From contig NZ_CP061718.1 in the NCBI RefSeq assembly GCF_014764365.1, forward strand, positions 3,550,501 through 3,614,500: a DNA stretch of 64,000 nucleotides. The letters run 5' to 3'. The position numbers and the translations under genes are program-made. Source of the DNA: Roseococcus microcysteis. GTDB lineage: Bacteria; Pseudomonadota; Alphaproteobacteria; Acetobacterales; Acetobacteraceae. Position 1 is the stretch's first letter, and every line of letters begins with the position of its first letter. This document shows positions 45,090 to 54,232 of this stretch, in pieces. The notes below the pieces were generated by a model, which was given only the letters and a program-made list of their open reading frames with translations, was not told where the DNA came from and did not search any database.

Positions 45090-47086
45090 GTGCTGACGCT
45101 TCTCGGCCTCGGCTTGCTCGCGCTGGCGGTGCTGGCTGGGCTGGGGGCCGCGGGGCTGGGACGGCGGCTGGTGCCGCTGGGCGCGGCGGCGGTCGCGGCC
45201 GTGCTGGGTGCCGTGGCAATGGCCACGCTGGCGCTGGGGCCGGTCGAGGAGGCGGCTCTCGCCCTCGGCCCGCCCTGGGGGCCGGCGCGCCTGGCGCTGG
45301 ATGCGCTCTCGGCCTGGTTCCTGCTGGTGCTGGCGGTGGTGGCGCTGCCCGCCGCGCTCTTCGCCGCGGCGACAGGCCCTTCCAGCCGGGCGGAGGCCGC
45401 GGCCTTCCCGCTCTTTCTCGCCGCCATGGTGCTGGTGCTGCTGGCGGCCGATGCCTTCATCCTGCTGCTGGGCTTCGAGGCCATGTCGCTCGCCTCCTGG
45501 GCGCTGGTCGCGGCGCGGCACCCGGCCGGGCGCGGACGACGGGCGGCGCGACTCTATTTCGGCTTCGCGGCCTTCTCAGGCCTCTGCCTCATCGCGGGCT
45601 TCGCTTTGCTCTCGGCGCCCGGCATGGGGTTTTCCGAGATGCGCGCGGCCCCGCCAGAGGGCTGGCGCGGCACGCTGGCCCTGGTGCTGATCCTGCTGGG
45701 GGCGGGGTCCAAGGCGGGTCTGCTGCCCTTCCACCTCTGGCTGCCGCTGGCCCACCCGGCCGCCGCCACGCCCGTCTCGGCGCTGATGTCGGGCGCCATG
45801 GTGAAGATCGCCCTCTATGTCCTGGTGCGCGCCCTGTTCGACCTGGCGGGTGTGGCGCAGCCGGGCTGGTGGGGGCGCCTTTGGTGGTGCTGGGGGCGGC
45901 CACGGCGCTGTGGGGCGCGATCCGCGCCAATGTCGAGACCGACATCAAGGCCATCCTGGCCTGTTCCACGCTGGAGAATGTGGGGCTGATCAGCCTCGCC
46001 CTCGGGCTTGCCCTGGTGTTCCGGGGCGCGGACCTGGCGCCACTGGCCGCGCTGGCGCTGTCCGCCGCGCTGCTGCACACGCTGGTGCATGCGGGCTTCA
46101 AGGGCTTGCTTTTCCTCGTGGCGGGCGCGGTGGCGGAGCAGGCGGGAAGCCGCGACCCCGACCGGCTCGGCGGGCTGATCCACCGCATGCCCTGGGTCGC
46201 GGGGCTGGCTTTCCTGGGCGCGGCCTCCGCCGCCGCGCTGCCGCCCTTCTCGGGCTTCGCCAGCGAATGGCTGGTGCTGCAGGCGCTGATCCAGAGCTGG
46301 CGCGTGGCGGAACTGCCGGTGCAGCTGCTCTCGGCGGCGGCGCTGGTCACGGCCGGCATGGCGCTGGCCCTGGCGGCGGCGGCCATGCTGCGCTTCGTGG
46401 GGCTGGTGTTCCTGGGCCGCCCGCGCACCCCGCGCGCGGCCGGCGCGCTGGACGCCACGGGGCTGATGCGCGCGGCGCTGGTGGTGGCGGGGGCGGTCTG
46501 CGCCGCGCTGGCGCTGCTGGCCGCGCCGGCGCTGGGCCTCGCGGGCGGAATCGTGACCGGGCTGCTGGGCGAGGGCGCGGCCCCGCCCATCGCCGGGCTC
46601 GACCTCATGCTGGGCGAGGCGGGCGCCCGCTACGCCCCCTGGGCCGTCACGGCGCTGCTGGCGGGGCTGGCCCTGGCGCTGTGGTATGGGCTGCACCGCA
46701 AGGGCGCGCCCGAACCCCGGCGCGGCCCCGCCTGGGATTGCGGCTTCATGCCCCCGCCGCCCGATTTGCCCTTCGGCGACCCGCTGACCCAACCCAGCGC
46801 GGCCGGCGCCGCCCAGCCCATCCGCCGTGCGTTGGGCGGGCTGGCGTTGGCGCAGCGCGAGGCGCACCACCCCGCCACCCCCGGCAGCCCCAGCCCCGCG
46901 CGGCTGCGCGTCGAGGCGCGGGACCGTGGCTTTGTCGCCTTGCTCTGGCCGCTGGGCCGGCTGCGCCGTCGGGCCGGGCACCAGGCGGAGCGGCTGCGTG
47001 GGCTTCCGCTCTCGGCCTATCTGGCGCTGGCGCTGGGCACGCTGGTGCTGCTGCTGGCGCTGCTGGCCTGGGGGGCGGTGGCATGA
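45090..47086 (+). CDS. hyfB: Hydrogenase-4 subunit B-like (HyfB) antiporter-type subunit, apparent frameshift
   Basis: A NuoL/MrpA-like proton-channel subunit of about 665 residues. The first half has ADAFILLLGFEAMSLASWAL, LLGAGSKAGLLPFHLWLPLA and HPAAATPVSALMSGAMVKIA. The second half, in another frame, continues VVLGAATALWGAIRANVETD and IKAILACSTLENVGLISLAL. The frames meet at a run of five G (45871-45875): adding one G yields GWWGAPLVVLG without a gap. So this is one gene, broken by a sequencing undercall or a true mutation. The start is GTG 45090. It is the first gene of an operon with overlapping stops and starts. Confidence 0.85.
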
Positions 47087-48045
47087 TGGCCACCTTCCTG
47101 GCTTTGCTGACGCAGATCCTGCACGCCGCATTCATTCTCGCCGCCGCGCCGCTGGTGGTGGGCGGGGTGCGCTGGGTGAAGGCGCGGCTGCTGGGCCGGC
47201 GCGGCCCCCACCCGCTCCAGCCCCTGCGCGACCTGCTCAAACTGCTGCGCAAGCGCCCGGTGCTGGCCGATGGGTCGAGCGTCGTCACCCGCGCCACGCC
47301 CTATGTGGCCCTGGCCGCGACGCTGCTGGCCGCGCTGCTGGTGCCGGGCTTCGCGCAGGGGATGGCGCTGGCGCCGGTCGCGGACCTCATCCTCATCGCG
47401 GGGCTGCTGGCGCTGGCGCGGATGGCGCTGGCGCTGGCCGGCCATGACGCGGGCACGGCCTTCGGCGGGCTGGGCGCGGCGCGCGAGATGACCTTCGCCG
47501 CCTTCGCCGAACCCGCTTTGCTGGCCTCGGTGCTGGTGCTGGCGGTGCTGGCGGGCAGTTCCAACCTGGACGCCATTGCCGCTTTGTTCCGCGAGGGCAG
47601 CCTGGGCATCCGCGTCTCGCTGCTCTTCGTGCTGCTGGCGCTGATGGCCGTGGCGCTGGCCGAGAATGCCCGCGTGCCGGTGGACAACCCCGCCACCCAC
47701 CTGGAACTGACCATGGTGCATGAGGCCATGCTGCTGGAGGCCTCGGGCCGTCACCTCGCCTTGTGGGAGGCGCAGGCGGCGCTGAAGCTGACGGTCTGGC
47801 TGGCGCTGCTGGCCGCGATCTTCCTGCCCTTCGGCGCGGCGCCGGCCGGGGCGGGGCCGATTGGCTGGGTGGTGGGGCTGGTGCTGTGGGGCGCGAAGAT
47901 GGCGCTGCTGGCCGTGGCGCTGGCGGTGTTCGAGACTTCCATCGCCAAGATGCGCGTCTTCCGCGTGCCGGAATTCCTGGGGGCCGCGCTGCTGCTCGCG
48001 CTGCTGGCGGCGGCCCTTGTCTTCATCACGACAGGCCTCGCATGA
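47083..48045 (+). CDS. hyfC: HyfC/NuoH-like membrane subunit of a hydrogenase-4-like complex
   Basis: A 320-residue membrane protein of the NuoH/HycD family, which joins the soluble arm to the membrane arm. RGPHPLQPLRDLLKLLRKRP and ENARVPVDNPATHLELTMVH are the conserved loops, the latter the NuoH-like quinone-site Glu region. It overlaps hyfB by 4 nt. Confidence 0.92.
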   Translation: MMATFLALLTQILHAAFILAAAPLVVGGVRWVKARLLGRRGPHPLQPLRDLLKLLRKRPVLADGSSVVTRATPYVALAATLLAALLVPGFAQGMALAPVADLILIAGLLALARMALALAGHDAGTAFGGLGAAREMTFAAFAEPALLASVLVLAVLAGSSNLDAIAALFREGSLGIRVSLLFVLLALMAVALAENARVPVDNPATHLELTMVHEAMLLEASGRHLALWEAQAALKLTVWLALLAAIFLPFGAAPAGAGPIGWVVGLVLWGAKMALLAVALAVFETSIAKMRVFRVPEFLGAALLLALLAAALVFITTGLA

Positions 48046-48713
48046 CCGGCCCCGGGGACATCGCCTATGACGTGGCGCATCTGCTGGGCGGGGCCATGCT
48101 GCTGGTGGGCTTCGTCATGCTGGGCCAGCGGCGGATCGGCGCGCTGATCGCCGCACTCGCCGCGCAGGGTGTGTTGCTGGCGCTGGCGGCCTTCTGGCAG
48201 GGCCATGTCCAGGCGGCGCCGCAACTCTATCTGACGGGGCTGATCGCGTTGCTGGCCAAGGGCATCGCCATCCCGCTGGTGCTGCACCGCCTGGCGGGCG
48301 AATTGCCGCCCCCGCTCCGCACCGAGGCGCCGGGCCGGATGGGCGCGGGGCTGGTGCTGGGGGTGGGGCTGGTGGGCCTGGCCATGCTGGTGGTCGTGCC
48401 GGCCACCACGGGGGCCGGGGCGTTGGCGCGGGTGGACCTCTCGATGGCGCTGTCCATCCTGCTGCTGGGGGCGCTGATGATGGTGACGCGGCGCAGCGCG
48501 CTGGCGCATGTGGCGGGGCTGCTTACCATCGAGAACGGGTTGATCCTGGCCGCCGTCGGCGTGGCCGGCATGCCGCTGGTGGTGGAGCTTTCGGCGGGCG
48601 GGCTGGTGCTGGTGGTGGCGTTGATCGCGGGCGTCTTCGCGCGGCAGATGCGCGAACGCTTCGCCAGCCTCGACCCCGGCGTGCTGGACCGCCACAGGGG
48701 GGAGGGACGATGA
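48042..48713 (+). CDS. hyfE: HyfE/NuoK-like membrane subunit
   Basis: A 223-residue membrane protein that matches HyfE, with a NuoK-like part at its end. The helices contain GLIALLAKGIAIPLVLHRLA and GLLTIENGLILAAVGVAGMP, the latter with the Glu of the proton path. It overlaps hyfC and hyfF by 4 nt. Confidence 0.9.
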   Translation: MTGPGDIAYDVAHLLGGAMLLVGFVMLGQRRIGALIAALAAQGVLLALAAFWQGHVQAAPQLYLTGLIALLAKGIAIPLVLHRLAGELPPPLRTEAPGRMGAGLVLGVGLVGLAMLVVVPATTGAGALARVDLSMALSILLLGALMMVTRRSALAHVAGLLTIENGLILAAVGVAGMPLVVELSAGGLVLVVALIAGVFARQMRERFASLDPGVLDRHRGEGR

Positions 48714-50137
48714 GCCTCGCCACCGCCCTCATCCTGCTGCCGCTGCTGGGCGCCGCGCTGCTGGCGGCACTGCCGCGCGTCGCCCCCTTGCTGAACATCG
48801 CCATCTCGGCCGCCTGCCTCGTGCTGGCGCTGCTGCTGCTGGCCGGGCCGCTCCCCTACGGCGAGGGCTGGCTGCGGGCCGATGCGCTGTCCGTGTCGCT
48901 GGTGGTGCTGGCGGGTATCGTGGGGCTCGGCACCGCCATCTTCTCCTGGCGGGACATCGAGGGCGAGGGCTTCGACACCGCGCGCACCCGCTTCTACCAC
49001 GCCGCCTTCCAGGGCTTCATGGCGACGCATTTCCTGGCGCTGCTGTCGGACAACCTTGGCATCATGTGGGTGGCGATCGAGGCCGGCACGCTCGCCTGCG
49101 TGCTGATGGTGGGGCTGCACCGCACGCCCGCCGCCATCGAGGCCGCGTGGAAATTCTTCATCCTCTGCGGCTTCGGCATCGCGTTGGCACTCTTCGGCAT
49201 CATCGTGCTGGCCCTGGCGGCCGCCCCGCATCTGCCGCATGGCGATTTGCGGCTTTCGGCCGCGGCGCTGCGCGAGATCGCGCCATTGGCGGAACCCGGC
49301 CTGCTCAACCTCGCCTTCGTCTTCCTGCTGGTGGGTTTCGGCACCAAGGCGGGGCTGGTGCCGCTGCATTCCTGGCTGCCCGACGCCCATGCCGAGGGCC
49401 CCACCCCCATCGCCGCCGTGCTCTCGGGACTGCTGCTGAACAGCGCCATGCTGGGCATCCTGCGCGGCGAGGCCATCGTGGCGGCGCACCCAGGCTCCTG
49501 GGCGCCGGGCGGGTTCCTGATCGGCATGGGGGTCGCCTCGCTGCTGCTGGCGGGTGTCACGCTGTGGCGGCGGCGGGATGCGAAGCGCCTCTTCGGCTGG
49601 AGCAGCATCGAGCATATGGGCATCGCGGCCATCGCCTTCGGCCTGGGCGGGCCGGCGGGGAACATGGCGGGCATCCTGCACCTGTGGGGCCATTCCCTGC
49701 TGAAGTCGGCGGCCTTCTTCGCGATCGGCCGCGCGGCGCGGCTGAAGGGCGGGCAGCGCATGGACCAGATCGGCGGGCTGGCGCGCAGCCATCCGGCGCT
49801 GGGCTGGGGGCTGGTGCTGGTGATGGTGGGGCTGGCGGGGCTGCCGCCGGCCAGCCTCTTCGCCTCGGAATGGATGCTGGCGGTGGCGCTGGGGCGCGAG
49901 GCGCCCTGGCTGCTGCTGCCCTATGTCTTGGGGCTGCTGGTGGCGGCCCTGGCCCTGCTGCACGCCATGCAGCGCCTTTGCCTCGGCCCGCCCACGCCGG
50001 ACGCGGCGCCGGGCCCCGCGGGTTGGGCGACGCTCGCGCCCATCTGGTGCAACCTGGCCTTGGCCGTGATCCTTGCCATCGCCCTGCCGGCGCCGCTGCG
50101 CGCCCTGCTGCGTGACGCCGCACAGGTGCTGGGATGA
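48710..50137 (+). CDS. hyfF: HyfF/NuoN-like antiporter-type subunit
   Basis: A 475-residue, 12-14-helix subunit of the Mrp/NuoN type. Key-Lys and Glu-bearing segments include IMWVAIEAGTLACVLMVGLH, VGFGTKAGLVPLHSWLPDAH and IEHMGIAAIAFGLGG, then HLWGHSLLKSAAFFAIG. With HyfB it makes two antiporter-like modules, suggesting proton or sodium pumping. Coupled to its neighbours by 4-nt overlaps. Confidence 0.93.
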   Translation: MSLATALILLPLLGAALLAALPRVAPLLNIAISAACLVLALLLLAGPLPYGEGWLRADALSVSLVVLAGIVGLGTAIFSWRDIEGEGFDTARTRFYHAAFQGFMATHFLALLSDNLGIMWVAIEAGTLACVLMVGLHRTPAAIEAAWKFFILCGFGIALALFGIIVLALAAAPHLPHGDLRLSAAALREIAPLAEPGLLNLAFVFLLVGFGTKAGLVPLHSWLPDAHAEGPTPIAAVLSGLLLNSAMLGILRGEAIVAAHPGSWAPGGFLIGMGVASLLLAGVTLWRRRDAKRLFGWSSIEHMGIAAIAFGLGGPAGNMAGILHLWGHSLLKSAAFFAIGRAARLKGGQRMDQIGGLARSHPALGWGLVLVMVGLAGLPPASLFASEWMLAVALGREAPWLLLPYVLGLLVAALALLHAMQRLCLGPPTPDAAPGPAGWATLAPIWCNLALAVILAIALPAPLRALLRDAAQVLG

Positions 50138-51627
50138 GGGCGGCCAAGGTGCTGGAATCGGGCGTCATCGCCCCCTGCATGCCCTGGCCGCGCACGGTGC
50201 TGGACGCCGCCGCCTGGCTGCGCCTGCGCGAGGCATTGGCAAGCGACCCGAGCCTTGACCTGCTGGCGCTATGGGGCGAGCCGGGCTTCGTCCACGCCGC
50301 CTTCCTCGACATCGCGGCCCCGCGCCTCTGGCTGGCCAGCACGGCGGTGGAGGGGGGCGGCGTGCCGGCGCTCTCTCCCGTGCGGCCCGGGGCCGCGCTG
50401 TTCGAGCGTGCCCTGCATGACCTCTGGGGCATCACGGCCGAGGGCGCGGTGGACGCCCGCCCCTGGCTCGACCACGGCCGCTGGCCGGTGCGGGCCCCGC
50501 TCTCGACCCGTCCGCTCAGTCACAGCCCCGCCGCCGACCCCATGGAATTCCTGCCCGTCGAGGGCGCGGGCGTGCACCAGATCCCGGTCGGCCCCATCCA
50601 TGCCGGCATCATCGAGCCCGGGCATTTCCGCTTCCATGTGCAGGGCGAGACCATCGTCCGGCTGGAGGCGCGGCTGGGCTGGACGCACAAGGGCACGCTC
50701 TCGCTGCTGCAAGGCAAGTCGCCGCGCGTGGCGGCGCGCTTCGCGGCCCGGCTTTCCGGCGACAGCACCGTGGCGCATTCGCTGGCTTTCGCCCGCGCTG
50801 CCGAGGCCGCCGCCGGCGCCGAGGCCCCGCCCCGCGCCACGGCTCTGCGCGCCGTGATGCTGGAGCTGGAACGGCTGCACAACCACCTGAACGACATGGG
50901 CTTCATCGCCAATGACGCCGCCTTCGCCCCGCTGCACGCCGAGGCCGGGCTGCTGCGCGAGGCCTTGCTGCGCGCCCAGCACCAGGCCTTCGGCCACCGG
51001 CTGATGATGGACCGCGTGGTGCCGGGCGGTGTGGCCATGGACCTCGCGCCCGAGGGCCAGGCCGCCATCGAGGCCGCGCTGGCCGCCGCCGCCACCGGCC
51101 TGCCGCGCCTGCTGCGGATGTATGAAAGCCATGCCAGCCTCCAGGACCGCGTGCTGGTCACGGGCATCATCCCGCCCGCGCTGGTCGCCGGTTTCGCGCC
51201 CGGCGGCGTGGTGGGCCGCGCCGCGGGCCGCGCCTTCGACGCGCGGATGCTGACGGGCGAGATGGCGGACTGCCCCACCCAGCCCGGCGCCGATGTGGAC
51301 GCCCGCTGGCGCCAGCGCCATGCCGAGGCCCTGGCCGCCATCGCGCGGGTGCGGACCCTGCTGGCCGGCTTGCCGCCCGGCCCGCTGACCGTCTCCCTGG
51401 GCCATGGCGAGGCGCGCGAAGGGGTGGCGCTGGTCGAGGGCTTCCGCGGCGAATGCCTGGCCTGGCTTTCTCTGGACGAGGGCGGGCTGATCCGCGCGGC
51501 CTTCCTGCGCGACCCCTCCTGGCTGCACTGGCCGCTGCTGGAGGCGGCCGTCATCGGCAACATCGTGGCCGACTTCCCCCTCATCAACAAAAGCTTCAAC
51601 GCGAGCTACAGCGGGGTGGACCTGTGA
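50134..51627 (+). CDS. hyfG: HyfG/HycE-like large subunit (NuoCD type) lacking the Ni-binding cysteines
   Basis: A 497-residue fusion of a NuoC-like domain (1-130; LFERALHDLWGI) and a NuoD/hydrogenase large-subunit domain. In [NiFe] hydrogenases the metal is held by CxxC in RVCGICSYAHS and by DPCxSCTDR at the end. Here these read RLSGDSTVAHS (Ser208, Ser211) and NASYSGVDL (Ser491, Gly494), so all four ligands are lost. The protein cannot be a normal hydrogenase. With the [4Fe-4S] subunit at 52008 it may reduce a quinone or another carrier. It starts over the stop of hyfF. Confidence 0.9.
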   Translation: MRAAKVLESGVIAPCMPWPRTVLDAAAWLRLREALASDPSLDLLALWGEPGFVHAAFLDIAAPRLWLASTAVEGGGVPALSPVRPGAALFERALHDLWGITAEGAVDARPWLDHGRWPVRAPLSTRPLSHSPAADPMEFLPVEGAGVHQIPVGPIHAGIIEPGHFRFHVQGETIVRLEARLGWTHKGTLSLLQGKSPRVAARFAARLSGDSTVAHSLAFARAAEAAAGAEAPPRATALRAVMLELERLHNHLNDMGFIANDAAFAPLHAEAGLLREALLRAQHQAFGHRLMMDRVVPGGVAMDLAPEGQAAIEAALAAAATGLPRLLRMYESHASLQDRVLVTGIIPPALVAGFAPGGVVGRAAGRAFDARMLTGEMADCPTQPGADVDARWRQRHAEALAAIARVRTLLAGLPPGPLTVSLGHGEAREGVALVEGFRGECLAWLSLDEGGLIRAAFLRDPSWLHWPLLEAAVIGNIVADFPLINKSFNASYSGVDL

Positions 51628-52007
51628 GCGCGATCAGCCTGGACGTGGCCATCCCCGTGCTGCGTGTCTTCGACCCGGCGAAGGCGCGGGAATTCTATTG
51701 CGACTTCCTGGGCTTCACCTGGGACTGGGAGCACCGGTTCGAGCCTGACCTGCCTATCTTCGCCCAGGTGTCGCGCGCGGGGCTGCTGCTCTTCCTCAGC
51801 GAGCATCATGGCGATGGCACGCCGGGCAGCCTCGTCATGCTCCGCATGCGCGGGCTGGATGCGCTGCATGCCGAACTCTCCGCCCGCCGCTACCGCCATG
51901 CCCGGCCGGGCATCGAGGAGCGCCCCTGGGGCTGGCGCGACCTGGCGGTGACGGACCCCTTCGGCAACCGGCTGGTCTTCACCGAACCCGTGGCGGAGGG
52001 CGGCTGA
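51624..52007 (+). CDS. Glyoxalase/bleomycin-resistance superfamily protein inside the hyf-like operon
   Basis: A 127-residue VOC-fold protein: VAIPVLRVFDPAKAREFYCD, FLGFTWDWEHRF and the closing DPFGNRLVFTEP. It is most like the Ble-type bleomycin-binding branch, which often binds small molecules without catalysis. The GTG start overlaps the hyfG stop, and hyfI follows with no gap, so it is truly inside the operon, an unexpected place. Confidence 0.85.
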   Translation: MSAISLDVAIPVLRVFDPAKAREFYCDFLGFTWDWEHRFEPDLPIFAQVSRAGLLLFLSEHHGDGTPGSLVMLRMRGLDALHAELSARRYRHARPGIEERPWGWRDLAVTDPFGNRLVFTEPVAEGG

Positions 52008-52526
52008 ATGCTCTGGCCCAGGCTTGCCCGCAACCTGCTGCGCCCGCCCGCGACCGACGCGCCCGTGGTGCCGCTGCCCGAGGTGGTGGCCGCGCTGCGC
52101 GAGCGCATGGAGGCGGCCTCCATGCGGCGGCTGGGCCGCTCGCTCGCCATCCGCCAGGTGGATGCGGGCAGCTGCAACGGGTGCGAGCTGGAGATCAACG
52201 CGCTCCAGAACGTGGCGCATGACCTGGAGCGCTTCGGGCTGCGCTTCGTGGCCTCGCCCCGCCATGCCGATGTGCTGCTGGTGACCGGCCCGCTCACGCG
52301 CAACATGGCCGAGGCGCTGCTGCGCGCCCGTGCCGCGACGCCCGAGCCGGTGTGGATCGTGGCGGCCGGGGATTGCGCGGTGGATGGCGGTGTCTTCAAG
52401 GGCAGCTATGCGGTGCTGGGCGGCGTCGAGGCGGTGCTGATGCCCGACCTCATCATCCCCGGCTGCCCCCCGAGCCCGACCGAGCTGCTGGAAGGTCTGG
52501 TCGCCCTGGTCGAAGCGAACGCCTGA
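52008..52526 (+). CDS. hyfI: HyfI/NuoB-like [4Fe-4S] subunit
   Basis: A 172-residue NuoB-type subunit. The ligands of cluster N2 are conserved: GSCNGCELEINALQ, AAGDCAVDGG and IPGCPPSPTELLEGL. It starts right after the glyoxalase-type stop. Thus the complex keeps the terminal iron-sulfur cluster although the large subunit lacks the NiFe site. No ferredoxin-like HyfA/HyfH gene is seen, so the electron donor is unknown. Confidence 0.93.
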   Translation: MLWPRLARNLLRPPATDAPVVPLPEVVAALRERMEAASMRRLGRSLAIRQVDAGSCNGCELEINALQNVAHDLERFGLRFVASPRHADVLLVTGPLTRNMAEALLRARAATPEPVWIVAAGDCAVDGGVFKGSYAVLGGVEAVLMPDLIIPGCPPSPTELLEGLVALVEANA

Positions 52527-52657
52527 CATCCCTGGCCCCCCTCGTTTCCGCATACCCCCTGCACGAAGCCTTGGAATGGGCCGGGACGGGGTCGGGGAGC
52601 ATCTTCCTTCCATCAGCGGAGGCCATCGCCGCCGCGCAGATCGGAAGGAAGTTGAAG

Positions 52658-52996
52658 ATGAACACCACCCGCAACCTGATCGCCGCCGCCCTGCTGCTGG
52701 GCGCCCCCGTCCTGGCCCAGGCCGCCGATTATCCGCGCCAGGTGGGCAGCGGCGAGGACATGACCATCGAGTACGGCCCCGCGGCGCAGGGCAACATCGT
52801 GGGCGGCGGTGGCACCGTCGTGACCTTCAGCGGCCCCTCGCCCAGCATCCGCTACACGGATGACGCCCAGGTGCAGCGGCGCACCGATGGCCTCGTGCCG
52901 GTGATGGTGGACCAGGGTGAGACGCGGACGATCACCTTCGTCGCCCCCGAGGCCGCCACGTCCCCGCGTCTGGCGGGCCTGTTGAGCCGGAACTGA
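52658..52996 (+). CDS. Small exported protein, unknown
   Basis: A 112-residue protein with a signal peptide (MNTTRNLIAAALLLGAPVLA, cleavage after AQA). The mature part contains DMTIEYGPAAQGNIVGGGGT and PVMVDQGETRTITFVAPEA, a beta-rich pattern. AAGGAAG precedes the ATG at 52658. It stands alone after the hyf-like operon. I do not recognise the family. Confidence 0.75.
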   Translation: MNTTRNLIAAALLLGAPVLAQAADYPRQVGSGEDMTIEYGPAAQGNIVGGGGTVVTFSGPSPSIRYTDDAQVQRRTDGLVPVMVDQGETRTITFVAPEAATSPRLAGLLSRN

Positions 52997-53015
52997 GATC
53001 TCCGGCGGCGGGCGT

Positions 53016-53111
53016 GGCTACAGCGTGATCCACCCTCCCTGATCACGCTGTGGCTCAGCCCCGGCGGCTGCTTCACGACTTTGGCGATTTCGCCGAAGCC
53101 GACCAGACGCT
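53016..53111 (+). repeat. Dispersed palindromic repeat, copy B
   Basis: CTACAGCGTGATC pairs with TGATCACGCTGTGG, and CTTTGGC pairs with GCCGAAG; the end is GACCAGACGCT. Same order and spacing as copies A and C. It lies downstream of the small exported protein gene. Confidence 0.85.
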
Positions 53112-53113
53112 GA

Positions 53114-53149
53114 AGCATGCTGCGTGAACGCATGTGAACGCAGCATGCT
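53114..53149. terminator. 12-bp hairpin before the convergent LysR gene
   Basis: AGCATGCTGCGT and ACGCAGCATGCT form a perfect 12-bp stem with a 12-nt loop. It lies directly beside repeat copy B and abuts the LysR stop codon, so it can terminate transcription from both sides. No T-run follows. Confidence 0.55.
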
Positions 53150-54085
53150 CTAAGCCCCAGCCAGCTGCGCCCCCACCGCCTGCAACCCCTCATGCAGCGC
53201 ATCCGCCACCACGCGGATGCGCGGTGTGTGGCGGGTGTCCTCGTGCAGGCCGATCCAGATGCCCACGCGCGGCGCGGCGGAGGGTGTCTCCAGCCGCACC
53301 AGGGTTGGCCCCGGCTGGGCCTCGCTCCGCGCCATGGCACCATCGCCCATGCCGCGCGGCAGGGCCGCGACACCCATGCCCCCCAGCGCCGCCTGCAACA
53401 GCGCCTCGTGCGAGTTGGAGGTGAAACCCACCGCCGCGGCGTGCATCAGACCCGTGAGCCAATCCTGCCCGGGCCGCGACATGTCGGGCCGCGCATCCTC
53501 GGGAGGGGCGAAGACCAGCCGGGCGTGTCCCGGCGCGCCGGTGGCGAAATCGGGCAGGCCGCGCGCCTCCAGGTAGGAGGTCGCGGCATAGGCGCACAGC
53601 TCGATCTCCCCGGCACGGCGCGCCACCACATCGGGCTCGGTGAAGGCGCCGATGCGCACCGCGATGTCGGTCTCCCGCCGCGCCAGGCTGACGGGTCGGC
53701 TTTGCGCGCTGAGCTCCACCAGGATTTCGGGGTGGCGGACATGGAGCTGCGCCAGGATGGGCGTGAGCACGCGGCTGCCCAGCGCCTCCACCGCCGTCAC
53801 CCGCACCAGCCCTTCCAGGCGGCTGTCCTGGCCGGTGATGCGCCGCTCCACGCGCAGCGCCTCCTCCTCCATGCGCTCGACCGCGCCCATCACCTCCTCG
53901 CCCGCCGGGGTCAGGATGAAGCCCTGCGGCGTGCGTTGCAGCAGTCGCGCGCCCGACCGCTCATGCAGGCCTTCGAGGCGCCGGCCCATGGTCGTCTGCG
54001 TCACCTTCAGCGCCCGCGCGGCGGCGGAGAGGCTGCCGTGGCGGGCCACTGCCAGGAAAGTCCGCAGGTCATCCCATTCCAGCAT
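53150..54085 (-). CDS. LysR-family transcriptional regulator
   Basis: A 311-residue LysR regulator: the HTH is in DDLRTFLAVARHGSLSAAAR and ALKVTQTTMGRRLEGLHERS, followed by a GARLLQRTPQGFILTPAGEE wing and a periplasmic-binding-like effector domain (about 90-300). The start at ATG 54085 gives the standard N-terminus. No divergent target is adjacent, since the nearest plus-strand gene lies far off; it stands between an exported protein and a cell-envelope operon. Confidence 0.93.
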   Translation of the reverse strand: MLEWDDLRTFLAVARHGSLSAAARALKVTQTTMGRRLEGLHERSGARLLQRTPQGFILTPAGEEVMGAVERMEEEALRVERRITGQDSRLEGLVRVTAVEALGSRVLTPILAQLHVRHPEILVELSAQSRPVSLARRETDIAVRIGAFTEPDVVARRAGEIELCAYAATSYLEARGLPDFATGAPGHARLVFAPPEDARPDMSRPGQDWLTGLMHAAAVGFTSNSHEALLQAALGGMGVAALPRGMGDGAMARSEAQPGPTLVRLETPSAAPRVGIWIGLHEDTRHTPRIRVVADALHEGLQAVGAQLAGA

Positions 54086-54232
54086 GTTGTTCCATCGGTC
54101 CGAGGGCGGCGCGAAAGGTGCCGGCCCGTGTGAGAGCCCTCCATGTAAGGTTTGGTGAACCCCAACGGGAGATGTGACAGGGGCGCGACGGCCGGGGGGC
54201 TGGGGTGCCCCCACGGCAATCCGGCCCGGGCC

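Noticed and set aside
45817-48045. A 742-codon frame covering the second half of hyfB and all of hyfC
   Set aside because: Its first 420 codons are Gly/Ala/Arg-rich out-of-frame translation of hyfB; the HyfC homology starts at 47083.
45090-52526. Formate hydrogenlyase or functional hydrogenase 4
   Set aside because: No Ni ligands in the large subunit, no formate dehydrogenase, no ferredoxin subunit and no hyp maturation genes nearby.
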